Positions 1 through 9,859 of a stretch of 33,589 nt of DNA are shown here, piece after piece (positions within the stretch are counted from its first letter, which is position 1; each line of letters begins with the position of its first letter). The DNA is from Basidiobolus meristosporus CBS 931.73 (Eukaryota > Basidiobolomycota > Basidiobolomycetes > Basidiobolales > Basidiobolaceae). Location: assembly GCA_002104905.1 (NCBI GenBank), contig MCFE01000817.1:1-33589 (forward strand), in the 5' to 3' direction. The translations under genes were made by a program, and so were the position numbers. Under the pieces are notes generated by a model, which did not search any database, had not been told where the DNA came from, and saw nothing but the letters and a program-made list of their open reading frames with translations.

Positions 1-905
1 GTAACTCCATTAAGATCCACTACTCAATAAATATTTCTGCTGTAACTCTCTTGTTCCATGACTTTTTTGGTTTCTTAAAGGGATCTCTAAAGGGGGTCTT
101 TAGACTAAAGGGGTGTCTTTACAGTAAAGGGGTTTCTGAGAGGGGACTTTTCTGACAGAAAAGTGGTAGTTTTCTTGTAGAACTTAGATTGGATTCTTGT
201 GTGCTTTGCATTGTCTTTACTGATGTAGTGCTAATCAAAGTCAGAATTCTCAACAGTGCAAGTGATGCAGGGGAAGTCTTATAACCTTGAAACTTGTGAT
301 AGTAGTGTGAAAATTCTGGAAAGAGAGGCTCCCTCTTTATTTTTCAGCTGGGGAAGTCATATATATGAAAATTCTGAAGGATCAAAGTTTTTGGACAATT
401 GCGCAAGCAATACACATGATACAAAGCTAAAATCTTGCAGTGGCACAGATTGGACATAGGCGCAGCACCTGTGAAAATTTCACGTGATTTGATTGGCCAA
501 TTTAAAAGTTACAAGCAATACATGTTATACAAAGCTCAAGTTTTGCAGTGGCGCAGATTGGACATAGGTGCAGCACCTGGGAAATCAGATGTAATATGAT
601 GGGCATGTCTGAAAGGTAAACACAATGAGAGTCACTCTACCAGTCCTAGCAATAGAGGCCTAATATATATAGTTAATGGACACTTTTCACCATAATACCT
701 TAAACATTATTTCAAATTTGTTACAATTTCCCACATGTCTTGGCTACTGAGTCTTCAACATGACAAAAAACTCTTGGGTGGATTACTTGTCAGTACTTTG
801 TTCATTGGTTCTTAAAAGTTGGAAACTGTTGATCTTTCATTTGTGTCTTACAACTGCAAAAGATAACATAGAGAAATAAGTGCAATAACATATCTGAGAT
901 ATTGT
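1..905 (+). repeat. Dispersed repeat family D, left copy
   Basis: This stretch is the reverse complement of about 22250-23229, aligned by eye over most of its length with small indels. Landmarks in the same order in both copies are the AAAGGGG-rich block (84-147 here), a CTTTTCTG-A-CAGAAAAG palindrome (147-163), a segment around 290-480 with a conserved reading frame, a CACGTGATTTGATTGG block (481-496), and an A/T stretch near 660. Positions 1-60 match the other copy only weakly, and also resemble 8530-8610. The copy is cut by the window edge, so its true left end is not visible. I do not recognise the family. It could be a large LTR, a long terminal inverted repeat, or a non-autonomous element. 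Confidence 0.75.
404..582 (+). repeat. Imperfect tandem duplication inside repeat D
   Basis: A unit of about 70-110 bp occurs twice. The first copy runs roughly 409-475 and the second 516-580. Both contain CAATACA-rich sequence, then ATACAAAGCT, then TTGCAGTGGC, then CAGATTGGACATAGG and GCAGCACCTG. The right-hand copy of D (minus strand, near 22560-22650) carries this unit only once, so the duplication happened in this copy after the two D copies separated, or was lost in the other. Confidence 0.8.
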
Positions 906-2449
906 GGTAATAGAATGCATCCTATTATGACCAAATGCCCTGCAACTGTTAACACATGCTGGTCTCAGGATGGTCTCTGGGTCATATGTTGCCAGTTGCA
1001 TGATGGTTGCTCATTTGTACTACAAACATAATTAGTTGCATCTGGTAATGATTTTGGCAAGATGTAGTAGTAATCCTCAAAGCCCCCATTACAAATATTA
1101 GTGGAAATATGCCACTTCTCTAGCCACAACATCACATCATTCACCAGTAGATGGATTACTGGCCTCACTTGGCTCCATAAAGTATCCTTGGTATTTGTCT
1201 CAACAGGTGTTGTCTCATTGCATATAGGGATTTGACCAGGCTCATACATGGTACCTTTGCTAGGGGAGATATGCTCAAAATCCATCAGTGAACCTTCTTT
1301 GTCAGAGCTATCACTCTGTGTGCCATATTCAGAAGGCTAAGGTGAGCCTAAATGTGTCACAAACTCACCTGACTCAGTTTGCGCAAGGTGACAAAGACAG
1401 CCAATGGAATATATTGGAATATGTATTCATATGACCCCAAGTGACTGTTAGACAAGCTTTAGGATAAGATATAAGCCTGAGTTGCAAAAAAATCAATACT
1501 GGCCAATTGGCAAAAGAGATTATACCAAAATTTGTTGCTGCTCAGAATATGACTGTAAATATAAAAACTTGAGCTGTTACCACCATTCTGAGTTATCTAT
1601 AAGTTGAAGTAGATTTCAGAAACAAACTCCCTTAGCTACAAGGATCCTGCTAATATACAATACATGTATATCCATCCAGAGCATGAGCATGTACTACACA
1701 ATCCATTGTAAGAATACTATAGCTGTATTGAGTATTTTGATACTGAAACCAATGCACTAGGAACTAGAACTGAAGCTGTCAGATATGAGATCATTCTCTT
1801 CAAGTATTAAAACAGCCGGAAAGAGTATTTTACCAATTTAGCAAAATCACCTCAAAGAAGTCTTACAACTAGCCAAGACAAATGATGCCAATGATTATAA
1901 GCCTAATTGAAGTATCCAACAATGCTAGAGTTAGCAATTATACAATCAACACTTACTCAGAAAATAGCATAGTACTTTATACTTGTTGTATGCATATTTC
2001 ACTTAATACAGCAGGAGAAAGTACTTTCCAATTTTAACTTCTCTGGACCAAATCTGAAGAATTGTGATTGATCAAGTCACTGCCAAGCTCTACAACTCAA
2101 AGTACTGATGTATTGAGTCTGGTATCAATGTACTGAGGAGATTTGCTTTCAGCTCATTTGATCATTTAGGTCAACTATTTCCAAAATAATGAATAATATA
2201 AGTGGATGCTTTGATATACCACTTGCTATAGTCAAATATTTCGAACCAATGATGTTATGGAGATTCTTGCACTCAAACACACCATCCCCCTACCTGCACA
2301 GAAGTCCAGAACTCTCCAAAATGAAGTTATCCCTGTTGAAATGATTAGGAATCCACCTAATTATTGATATATTATGAACTAGCACTAAATTAAGTGATGT
2401 ATTTCAGATTATTAACTTAGAAATTAGTTTGTAAGATATACTCTAATTA
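906..2449. other. Unassigned A/T-rich stretch, no gene recognised
   Basis: No convincing coding sequence is visible. The longest open frame (minus strand, 965-1285, 106 codons) has no motif I recognise and its composition does not stand out, so I do not call it a gene. Similarity to the right-hand D copy fades out near 905. The stretch is probably decayed repeat sequence. I see no LTR, tRNA or simple-repeat structure in it. Confidence 0.5.
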
Positions 2450-3051
2450 TTGGAAATCAGAGTACAGAATTTTAGGAAAATTTGAAACTTGTCCAAATGA
2501 GCTAGACTTGGTACATGTAATCCTGAGACTCCCCTAGCAGTTACCAAATAGTTACATTTATGTAGTTCTGCAATAAGTATAAATACTGTGTTGCAACTTA
2601 ATAAAACAACAAGTGAATATCATGTAGATCTTCTAATGTTATGATCTACCGCTTGAATGTTTAAGTTAGATCTGTTTTTAGTTAAGTCAATTAGTTTTAT
2701 GTTTAGCCTATCAGTACATCAGTGTTATCTATCAAATCAGTAGTATTAGTCAGCAGATGAATTAACAGATCCTTATCAGACAGAAATAGTTGTATAAAGT
2801 AGGATCTAATTGGGTGATGATGATGCAATCAAAAGAGTCATCAGCCACAGCCTTCATTAGGAAATACAATTAGTCAGCAAATGATCTGGCAAAATGTATA
2901 TAAGGAGCTGCTGGAACCTCAATAAAAATCAGTTCAAGTTTTAGTGAATTCTATACTAGCTAAACTCCCCATTCCTCTACAACTCTTATACCAAGACTTG
3001 TAACACTAATTCTCCAATTCACTTCCAATATATCTCTCTAATATTTCAACA
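2450..3051 (+). mobile_element. Copia family A 5' LTR, interrupted
   Basis: This is a 5' LTR of a copia-type retrotransposon. It ends in TTTCAACA directly before a half-tRNA primer site at 3052. It carries a TATA-like GTATAAATACT at about 2578-2588. The same LTR occurs on the minus strand at 16613-16835 (223 bp, TGTTGACTG...CAACA) and, degraded, at about 5503-5727. The left border is estimated by alignment to the minus-strand copy. A family G solo LTR (2637-3005) splits it. Without that insert the LTR is about 230 bp, in line with the other copy. Confidence 0.7.
2637..3005 (+). mobile_element. Solo LTR of gypsy family G, 369 bp
   Basis: The element starts TGTTATGATC and ends TTGTAACA, flanked by the 4-bp duplication CTAA (2633-2636 and 3006-3009). 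The empty site is visible in the degraded sister LTR near 5675-5690, where TTCTAA joins TTCTCC without interruption. Inside are a TATA box (TGTATATAAGG near 2896-2905) and an AATAAA signal (2921-2926), the usual U3 and R marks. The same LTR flanks or ends the internal G elements at 9423, 11607 and 26973. No internal domain is left, so it arose by LTR-LTR recombination. Confidence 0.9.
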
Positions 3052-3063
3052 GGTTATGAGCCC
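3052..3063 (+). other. Copia primer-binding site, half-tRNA iMet type
   Basis: GGTTATGAGCCC directly follows the LTR end. Its reverse complement, GGGCTCATAACC, is the anticodon-loop region of initiator tRNA-Met, so reverse transcription would be primed from a tRNA fragment cleaved in the anticodon loop, as in Drosophila copia. The same signal occurs at 12990 (plus) and 16612-16601 (minus). Confidence 0.85.
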
Positions 3064-3360
3064 CAAGCTTGCTTTATCTTGGTTGTCTACTTTGCTCTAG
3101 TGCTGTGTCTTTATTCTGGAGAAAGACTGCCTGGTCTACCTGAAGTTACAGAAGACAGAAATGTACTGCTGCTGCAAAGAACTGCTAGATGGGATATATT
3201 GTTATGGAGAGAGAGGCCTTTGCACTTAAAGAAGACACTAAGCAAAGAAAGAGTTCATATGTCAAGGAGATCATGCTGGACAAATTTCAAATTATGGAAT
3301 ATGCAGAAGGATAAAGCTCTGAGAAAATGCGTAATCCCAGCAAGGAGTCTAGATCAATAA
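3058..3360 (+). pseudogene. Decayed copia gag, N-terminal part
   Basis: The frame begins with ATG inside the primer site and reads MSPKLALS, matching MSPKLPLS at the start of the minus-strand family A gag near 16605. An in-frame TAG follows after about 18 codons. Beyond that, nucleotide similarity to the other gag continues (the region for the LDGSNYQVWK and LLLQERGLWDIVMG segments), but in shifting frames. The open frame at 3079-3360 uses a different phase and is not the ancestral one. The gene cannot make a working capsid protein. Confidence 0.7.
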
Positions 3361-5502
3361 GGGGCATTTTACATGTTATATATATTAATGCTATGATTCT
3401 TATTATTACCACGTAATAAATCTATGTTGAACATCCACATATACCTGGGTTTGGATTAGACAATTTCAGTCAATGAAGTGCCCACATTGCTGCTGTGAAT
3501 TTACATAAGTCTGTAGTCACTTGAAATGAAATGATGTGCAAGCACATTGATGCTGCCTGTGCCCTAGTTTGGAGTTGGATATGCAGACGGATATACGGAT
3601 CAACTTGCCCAAATTCTGAGGATCAAAAAGATATATAATACCTATATATTTGGCTGAAGATCAGTGATCTCAGACATGCTAACTTAGGAGTGGTACACAT
3701 GGTATATCAGTGGTACATTTCCAGTGCCAATGATCCTGAAGCTCTGTAAGACACTTACTAGACAAGCTACAAGTTTACATTAAGTATTAGAAACAGTGGG
3801 AGGAGATATACCCATATGTGTTGAAACATGGAATATCGACTGCCATCAAGAAAAGTGCTACCAGAGACCTTGACCAAAGTATATGCGTATAGTCTCTATA
3901 TACACTATAAACTATGCATGAAGTACTATCAAGGAGTGTACTAGGTGCCCTACACTAGTACATATATCACATACATACAGTGATGAAGGATCACATATAT
4001 TAACATGGATCTGATGTTAATCTTGTTATTATGATTAGATCAAGTTACTTGCAGCTCCTAGCTACAGATCTAGCTGCAATGATGATATATGCTACCAGGA
4101 TGCTGAAAGAAGTGGCTTTTTAAGGAAATTTATTTGATCAAATCTGATCAAGCCTGTGAAAAGTTATGCCAGAGCTAAATGGATGACCAATTTGCTTGAA
4201 ACATCTCAGAATAGATATGTTTTGAAGACAGGAGATTCCTGAGCACTCTGGGAGATCTAACAAGCCATGGATATGCTATCTATATGCTGCAGATCTAGAT
4301 CAAAAAGGAAAACCCAGCAACTGGCATCTTCAAGACCAGATATAGAACAAAAACCTGCCACCAATAAGTTGCCAGTTTCTAAATGGAGTTAGGTGATACC
4401 TAAGCCAGATTTGGACTATCTAGCACACTAGATATGATTAAGTAATCCTACCACACAAGGATAATGGAGTATTGTTGCTTAGGTAGGCAGCAGAACAGTC
4501 CAAGAGAACATATATACTCAGAGGCAACATTGCAATTACAATGAGCAACAAAGTCAACTTACTTGCAGTGGGAGCTAGAGAAGCGGTTCCAAGGGCCAAC
4601 CTAAGGGATATAATGGGTCCAGAAGATCATGGACTTGTCTATTTGCACTGTCAACTGAGCTTTATGCTGAAAAGTTCTATCAGTAGTAAGAGTGGCTTAT
4701 CAGAGCTGTTATCATAGATTTACACAATTGCAAAGTGCCAGATCAGGTTGTACTGTTCAAGCGCAGTAGTACATATGAGACCATATCTATCCAGTTAAGG
4801 ATGAGTCCTCTATGAATAGCTGCCAATCAGGCTGTGGCACTTTTGTGATACCAAATCAAGCCTATCAAGATGCAAAGGGAAGATCCAAATACCTTAACAG
4901 CGATATCAGTCTAAGAAAGTTATGCCTAGATCTGAAGGATATATAAGATCTATCTCAGTCAGTTTTGGAAGGCAGGAAGCACCAGAGGACATAGCCTCAG
5001 TGGGAGTACAATATCCCAGATCAGGAAGGAAGAAAAGCTAGGCTAGATAGCATTCAAAGCGCTAGTCTGGAAGAGGAAATACTTGGTCAACCGGTGAAGA
5101 ATAAGGCAACTACAATGCTGACCAATTGTTGGTCTCAGCAGATCATATATGGAGTATATGAGGGAAGTTATTTTCCAGATCCAGTTTTGGATATATGGAG
5201 GATAGTCTAAGTGAATTAGACCATATACCAGAACTGTGGATGATCCAGATCTACTGGAGAGAAGACCACACCCTAACTTTGCCAATTATTGACCAACTTT
5301 TGCTCAAATAAGAAACAGCAGATAGCCTGAAAACACAGTGATCCAATGATACTGATTATGCTGGGATTTGAGCAGTATCTGAAAAGTTTTACTCCAATCA
5401 AATAGATGATATTCATTCATAAATATTTTTGATGAGATCAGAGTTCAGACTCAAAGTAATTTGATCTGCAGTATGTAATTAACAGTATGGTCTTATACTT
5501 AG
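3361..5502 (+). mobile_element. Degraded interior of copia A element
   Basis: This lies between the family A 5' LTR and the degraded 3' LTR. No domain is readable. The stretch is shorter than an intact copia pol, so it has lost sequence. The 3' part (about 5200-5330) resembles 6620-6770 (shared AAGTGAATTAGAC and CAAATAAGAA blocks), which suggests both are the ends of copia pol regions. No other gene, RNA or repeat structure is visible. Confidence 0.45.
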
Positions 5503-5727
5503 TTATTACAGATTATATGCAACCCTTAACATATATTGGAGAATACATTAGTCCAATAGGTTAAATGGTTAATTGCAGGTTTAATTTCAACCAGAAGATA
5601 CACTACATCACAGCAAGTTCAAAAGGTATTAATACTGTGTGGTAACTCAATACACCAACAAGTGAATATCATGTAAATCTTCTAATTCTCCAATTCACTT
5701 CCAATATATCTCTCTAATATTTCAATA
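5503..5727 (+). mobile_element. Degraded copia A 3' LTR
   Basis: The last 100 bases match the 5' LTR at 2575-2636 plus 3010-3051: AATACTGTG, CAACAAGTGAATATCATGTA and the CAATTCACTTCC tract are shared in order, and the copy ends TTTCAATA where the other ends TTTCAACA. The 5' half is strongly diverged and its start is estimated from LTR length. This copy provides the empty site for the solo LTR at 2637-3005. Confidence 0.6.
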
Positions 5728-6989
5728 ATCCCTGGGTCATCAGCAGAGACAGAAAAAGAAAAGAAAAAGGGAAAGTGTTGCTATTTGTAGTTTGATTCTT
5801 CCCAAAAAAGCCATTATTTGCATTAGCCATATTAAGACTACCTGGCAATGCAGATATGTTCCATGGAGCCTCTTATTTAAAGCTTTCAAGCTAGAAATCA
5901 CAAAAATTCTTGAAACTTCAAGGGGTTCTGTCCAATCTTGTACATTTTGTTGGAGCAGAATGTTTAATGCTGAAGTATTAATATCTGATGTGTATAAGGC
6001 CAAAAGAAAAAGGTCTAAGAATGAGCATGAGGGTTTGTAAAGATTTTAAACACACTAAGAGAATCAGTTGACCTTGCAGACAAAGCTCAACAAAAAATAC
6101 AGTCAGGAGGATATATATGATCAAATCCCTTTTAAAGGCCTATCTCACTTCTGGAAAAGTGCCAGTCTCATTCTAAAGGCATATTATGAAAAGACAAAAG
6201 CAGATGTAGCAATGCAAACTATTTGAAGTACTTTAAGAATGGCTATTAAACAATTTTGAGCATATACTATATTTGGTAAGTAAGCTGCAAATGGACTTTA
6301 AGCCAGCTGTTAATGAAGTAAACAGTCCAAGAAATTTTATTGCTACTTGGGCACAACAAAAACAACGGTTATAGATGAATTTTGTAGATTCAGCACCACC
6401 AAATAAACATTGTTGAAGTAGGAGCCAATATTCAAGTTCAGTGTTGAGCAAAAGTCTGCTTTTTGGCATGTTGTTTGTGCCATGGGGCAGAAAATAAGAA
6501 TGATTCAGATCAGGCATTAATGATAAATCCATAGCTTGATCCAATACAGGCCATCTCTTTGGCTCATATAGAGTCTATATAAAGGAGGTAGCTGTCACTA
6601 ATCCTATTATAGAGAAGCAGTGAAGTGGCTCAAGTGAATTAGACTGTTGCCTGCCAAAAGAAAACTCCAGATTTGTTGTAACTGACTAAACTTGAACGTG
6701 ACACACAATAGGCCAATTTTGTGCAAATAAGAAGCATTGGATAGCCCAGAGGCTATATAGCACTATCACAATCTGACAATCAGACTTGATGCATTATTCA
6801 GGCCTGCGCAGGTGATGAAAGATGATAATAAGTATTCTGATTCAAGGGAATACCTTATATAAGATATGCACATTAAGCTACAGTTTACTTGCTAAATTAA
6901 GTTGAGTGCAAATGCATATACCATTGTATAATATATTAGTTGAGTATGTTACAAAGTAGTTTTCCATGCTGCATTATAAAGTGCACACT
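5728..6989. other. Unassigned repeat remnants with copia 3'-end traces
   Basis: Two overlapping opposite-strand open frames (5740-6003 minus, 5792-6040 plus) and one at 6233-6544 (minus) have no recognisable motif. Positions 6620-6770 resemble 5200-5330, as expected for two copies of a copia pol 3' end. The piece lies just upstream of a family B LTR and may be the tail of the element that LTR once closed. I see no intact gene. Confidence 0.4.
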
Positions 6990-7737
6990 CTCAACATGGA
7001 CATATTGTTTGACTAATTAGTATCATTCAGTAGCTAATGTCATGATCAGCCGCTTGAATGTTTAAGTTGGATCAGTTTTTAGTCAAATCAATTAGTATAT
7101 GTCCAGGTTATCAGTATATCAGTATTATCTATCAAATCAGTAGCATTAGTCAGCAAATGAATCAACAGATCCTTATCAGACAGAAATAGATATATTAAGT
7201 AGGATCTTATTGGGTGATGGTGATGCAATCAAATGAGTCATCAGCCACAACCTACATTAGGAAATACAATTAGTCAGCAATTGATCTGGCAAATGTATAT
7301 AAGGAGCTGCTGGAACCTCAATAAAAAGGAGTTCAAGTTTTAGTGAATACAATACTAGCTAAACTCCCTATTCCTCTACAACTCTTATACTAAGACTTGT
7401 AACACTAAAAACTTACACAACAACTCTGGACTATTATTAGTCACTGTATGAATCATTTGCAGCTCAAAATATGTGCCTTTCTTTGAGATATGATCTTATG
7501 ATTACTCCCCTAAAGTCAGGATCAAATTAGCATTTTTACCACACATTATGTATTACCCCTGAAGCTGTCAGAGTATCCTACCAAATGTGAGAAACTCTCC
7601 TTGCATAGTGTTACAGTAGTATTACTTCTACAAAGGTACAAATATTGAGCTTCTTTATGAATAATCAACAGCTCTACTATTATCACTATTTCTTGATAGG
7701 TACCATATATCCAAATCACTCCTTAAATTGCAAAACA
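6990..7737 (+). mobile_element. Copia family B LTR, interrupted
   Basis: Outside the insert at 7038-7404 the sequence follows the family B LTR at 12620-12989: GGACTATT-like start, GTATCATTCAG.AGCTAA, then the A/T tract, the CTTCTTTATGAATA block, and the end ATCCAAATCACT..TTAAATTGCAAAACA. No primer site follows (TATTACC instead of GGTTATGAG), so this is a 3' or solo LTR. The left border is uncertain by some tens of bases. Confidence 0.75.
7038..7404 (+). mobile_element. Solo LTR of gypsy family G, 367 bp
   Basis: It begins TGTCATGATC and ends TTGTAACA. It is flanked by CTAA on both sides (7034-7037 and 7405-7408). The intact family B LTR at 12640-12665 shows the pre-insertion site, CAGCAGCTAAAACT. 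It shares almost the whole sequence with the copy at 2637-3005, including TATATAAGG and AATAAA. The target duplication is the same four bases in both insertions. Confidence 0.9.
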
Positions 7738-9282
7738 TATTACCTATAAGTATTCTGTTGAGTGGTAATGTTGTAATCCTTGAGCTGTGACCGAAATCCA
7801 GATGCTAGCTTAGTAGCATAAATTTTCTTATGTGATTTGTCTTCTGCTCCTACCAAACCTCTTGTTGGGATTTAGTTGCATTATATTTCACCAAAGCATC
7901 AGTTACTCAGAACATAAAGTTCTCAAAGTTGCCCAGACAGACTAAAAGTTTGTAAACAAGCTCTTGGGACCTTCCTAATTATATTGACTGCCTTTGTTAT
8001 TCAAAGACCATGTTAAAGTATGAATACTAATCTTACATTCAATAAGTCATTAAGTGAAAAGCATTTATACTACATGTTTTCCTGATAATTTTCAATACCT
8101 CTAAGCCTATTGTACCAAGTTGAAGATACTCTTGAATATGGGCTATTGTACACTATTACAGCTTGGGATGCAAAGACTGTAGTCTGTAAGTCAGAGCCTG
8201 AAAATCAAAAGACATTCAAGATCTGTAGGGTATTGAGTTCAATGATGCTATTAAAGATAATCATGATGTTCCTGTCAAAAGACCTTCAAGGTATAACAGA
8301 CATGTGACCAAGAGGTATTGACTCCATCAGCTCACTGTGCAAACACCATTTATGAAAAATTGCATCTCCAATCTTACAAAAGACTTGGTAAAAATTCTCA
8401 TCACAACAATATATATGTTGCTTTTGAGCAGTTTCCTACCAATTCTGTCTCATTTTGCTCCTGAACCCTCATTCACCTCTTGCATTTGTGCACACTGATT
8501 AATTGTTGCCTATATCTCACACTAAAATTCTGTTTAAGTCCATCATTCAATAAGCACTTCTGCAGTAGTACCATTTTTCCTTGACTTTGGTAGGAACCCT
8601 ATGGCTTTATGAGATTGTTTATTTACTAGTTCTCATATGTCTTGGTCTTCAGCTGGTACTGCAAGGTTAAGCACTTCATCTGCTAGTCTTTGAATGGTGC
8701 AGCACTTATTAAGGAGAAAACCTAGCACAACACAAGAAGGATTTTGACAAAGAAGTTGAGAAAGATTAGGCAGGGATAAAGGAAATTGTAAAGCAAAAGA
8801 GGTTTACCCAAGCCAGAGACAGGAAAGTGTGAGAAAGTGTTGCAGTTCTCACCAAATAATGCAATAAGCCTGGAGCAGACCAAACTGCATAATAGCTTAG
8901 CAGAAATACTAAAAATTCAACAGCCTTTTCACATGAGTTTTGACCACTGCCAGTAAAACTACTCTCTGGTGCAAAAGATGAGTTCATAATCAATTTTGAT
9001 AGGGATTGGCTTCATATATCTTCATTGTCTTGTGATTTTTAGGCAATCTCAATGTCTTTTCTAGTTTAAGTGGGGGCATAAGAGTTGTATTCTCCCACCC
9101 CATGTGGCAATAGGCTTCTCTGTGAGTTTTATTTGTGGGCACTGTGGGTGCACTTCATATAATACATATTGATCCTCTGATGTTACATTGGGAATTGGTT
9201 AAACCCTGATCTGTAATACTGAGCTTTGTGAGCTCCTTCATTGCCACAAGAATAGTGTACTTTCTACCTGGAATACAGATTT
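7738..9282. other. Mosaic of unknown repeat fragments (X and D pieces)
   Basis: No gene is recognisable. Four pieces can be traced. Positions 8190-8245 match 27655-27715 (AAAATCAAAAG, CAAGATCTGTA, TTGAGT.CAATGAT). Positions 8530-8610 match 1-85. Positions 8640-8700 match, on the opposite strand, 28770-28825. Positions 8785-8900 match 28340-28450 in the same orientation (CCAAGCC/CTAAGCCAG then GACAGG, then GTCT/CCTGGA.CAGAC). Neighbouring pieces of X therefore lie in opposite orientations, a sign of rearrangement. The rest shows nothing I can name. Confidence 0.45.
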
Positions 9283-9422
9283 TTGCACATTCACTCTGTC
9301 CATGCTATTGCTTTATTATTTCCTGATCTCTGGGCCATTGCATCCAATTTAATAGCTGCTGCACCTATTCCATACTATGCCATGGCAAGATACAATGTAA
9401 GTATTCCTAGCTGGCATTTGGC
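9283..9422 (+). pseudogene. Short open segment of unknown origin, broken by gypsy LTR
   Basis: A reading frame of about 45 codons runs up to the LTR that starts at 9423 and is cut there. A sequence GTAAGT at 9398-9403 would make a good 5' splice site, so this could be the edge of an exon of a lost host gene or of a transposase. I do not recognise the protein fragment, and the frame may be chance. Confidence 0.2.
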
Positions 9423-9791
9423 TGTTATAATGTACCACTTCAATGTGCAAGCTGAACTTGCTTCCAGTCAAATCAGTTGGGTATATGTTTAACATATCAA
9501 AATATTAGCACTTTCTGTCAAATCAGTATTAATAGTCAGCACATGAGATAGCATATCCTTGTCAAACAGCAGTAGATATACTATGTAGTATCTTACTGGG
9601 TGATGATGATACTACCAAAAGTGTTGTCAGCCACAACGAGCATTACAAAATTCAAATAGTCAGCAATTAAAATGGCAAAATGCTTATAAGGAACTTTTGG
9701 AACCTCCCTAAACTTCAGTTCAGGCTTTAATGAGTACAATGCTAGCAACATTCCCACTTCCTCTGCAACTCTTATCACAAGACTTGTATCA
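9423..9791 (+). mobile_element. Gypsy family G 5' LTR, copy 1
   Basis: It starts TGTTATAATGTACC and ends GACTTGTATCA, 369 bp, and aligns along its whole length with the solo LTRs at 2637 and 7038 (AATCAGTA.TA.TAGTCAGCA, GGGTGATGATGAT, AGCCACAAC, CAAAATG.TTATAAGGA). It is more diverged than the solo LTRs, so this element is older. A tRNA-type primer site follows two bases after its end. Confidence 0.85.
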
Positions 9792-9792
9792 T

Positions 9793-9809
9793 TGGTAGCA
9801 GCAATGGCC
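9793..9809 (+). other. Gypsy G primer-binding site, 3'-tRNA type
   Basis: TGGTAGCAGCAATGG lies directly after the LTR. TGGTAGC is complementary to a tRNA 3' end ...GCTACCA, as used with initiator tRNA-Met by Ty3-like elements. The match beyond the first seven bases cannot be judged from here. Confidence 0.6.
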
Positions 9810-9859
9810 AGGAACTTCCTTTGGAAGAAAGAATAAGCTTGCCCCAAGATGTCTGACAA

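Noticed and set aside
965-1285. A 106-codon minus-strand open frame
   Set aside because: It has no recognisable motif, lies in decayed repeat sequence and has no second copy to show conservation. Chance open frames of this size are expected in this much sequence.
2637-3005. A 5-bp target duplication CTAAT for the solo LTR
   Set aside because: The flanks agree over four bases only if the LTR keeps its TG start, and the second solo LTR (7038) rules out five matching bases.
5740-6040. Opposite-strand overlapping open frames of 87 and 82 codons
   Set aside because: They mirror each other over the same bases, carry no motif and are likely chance.
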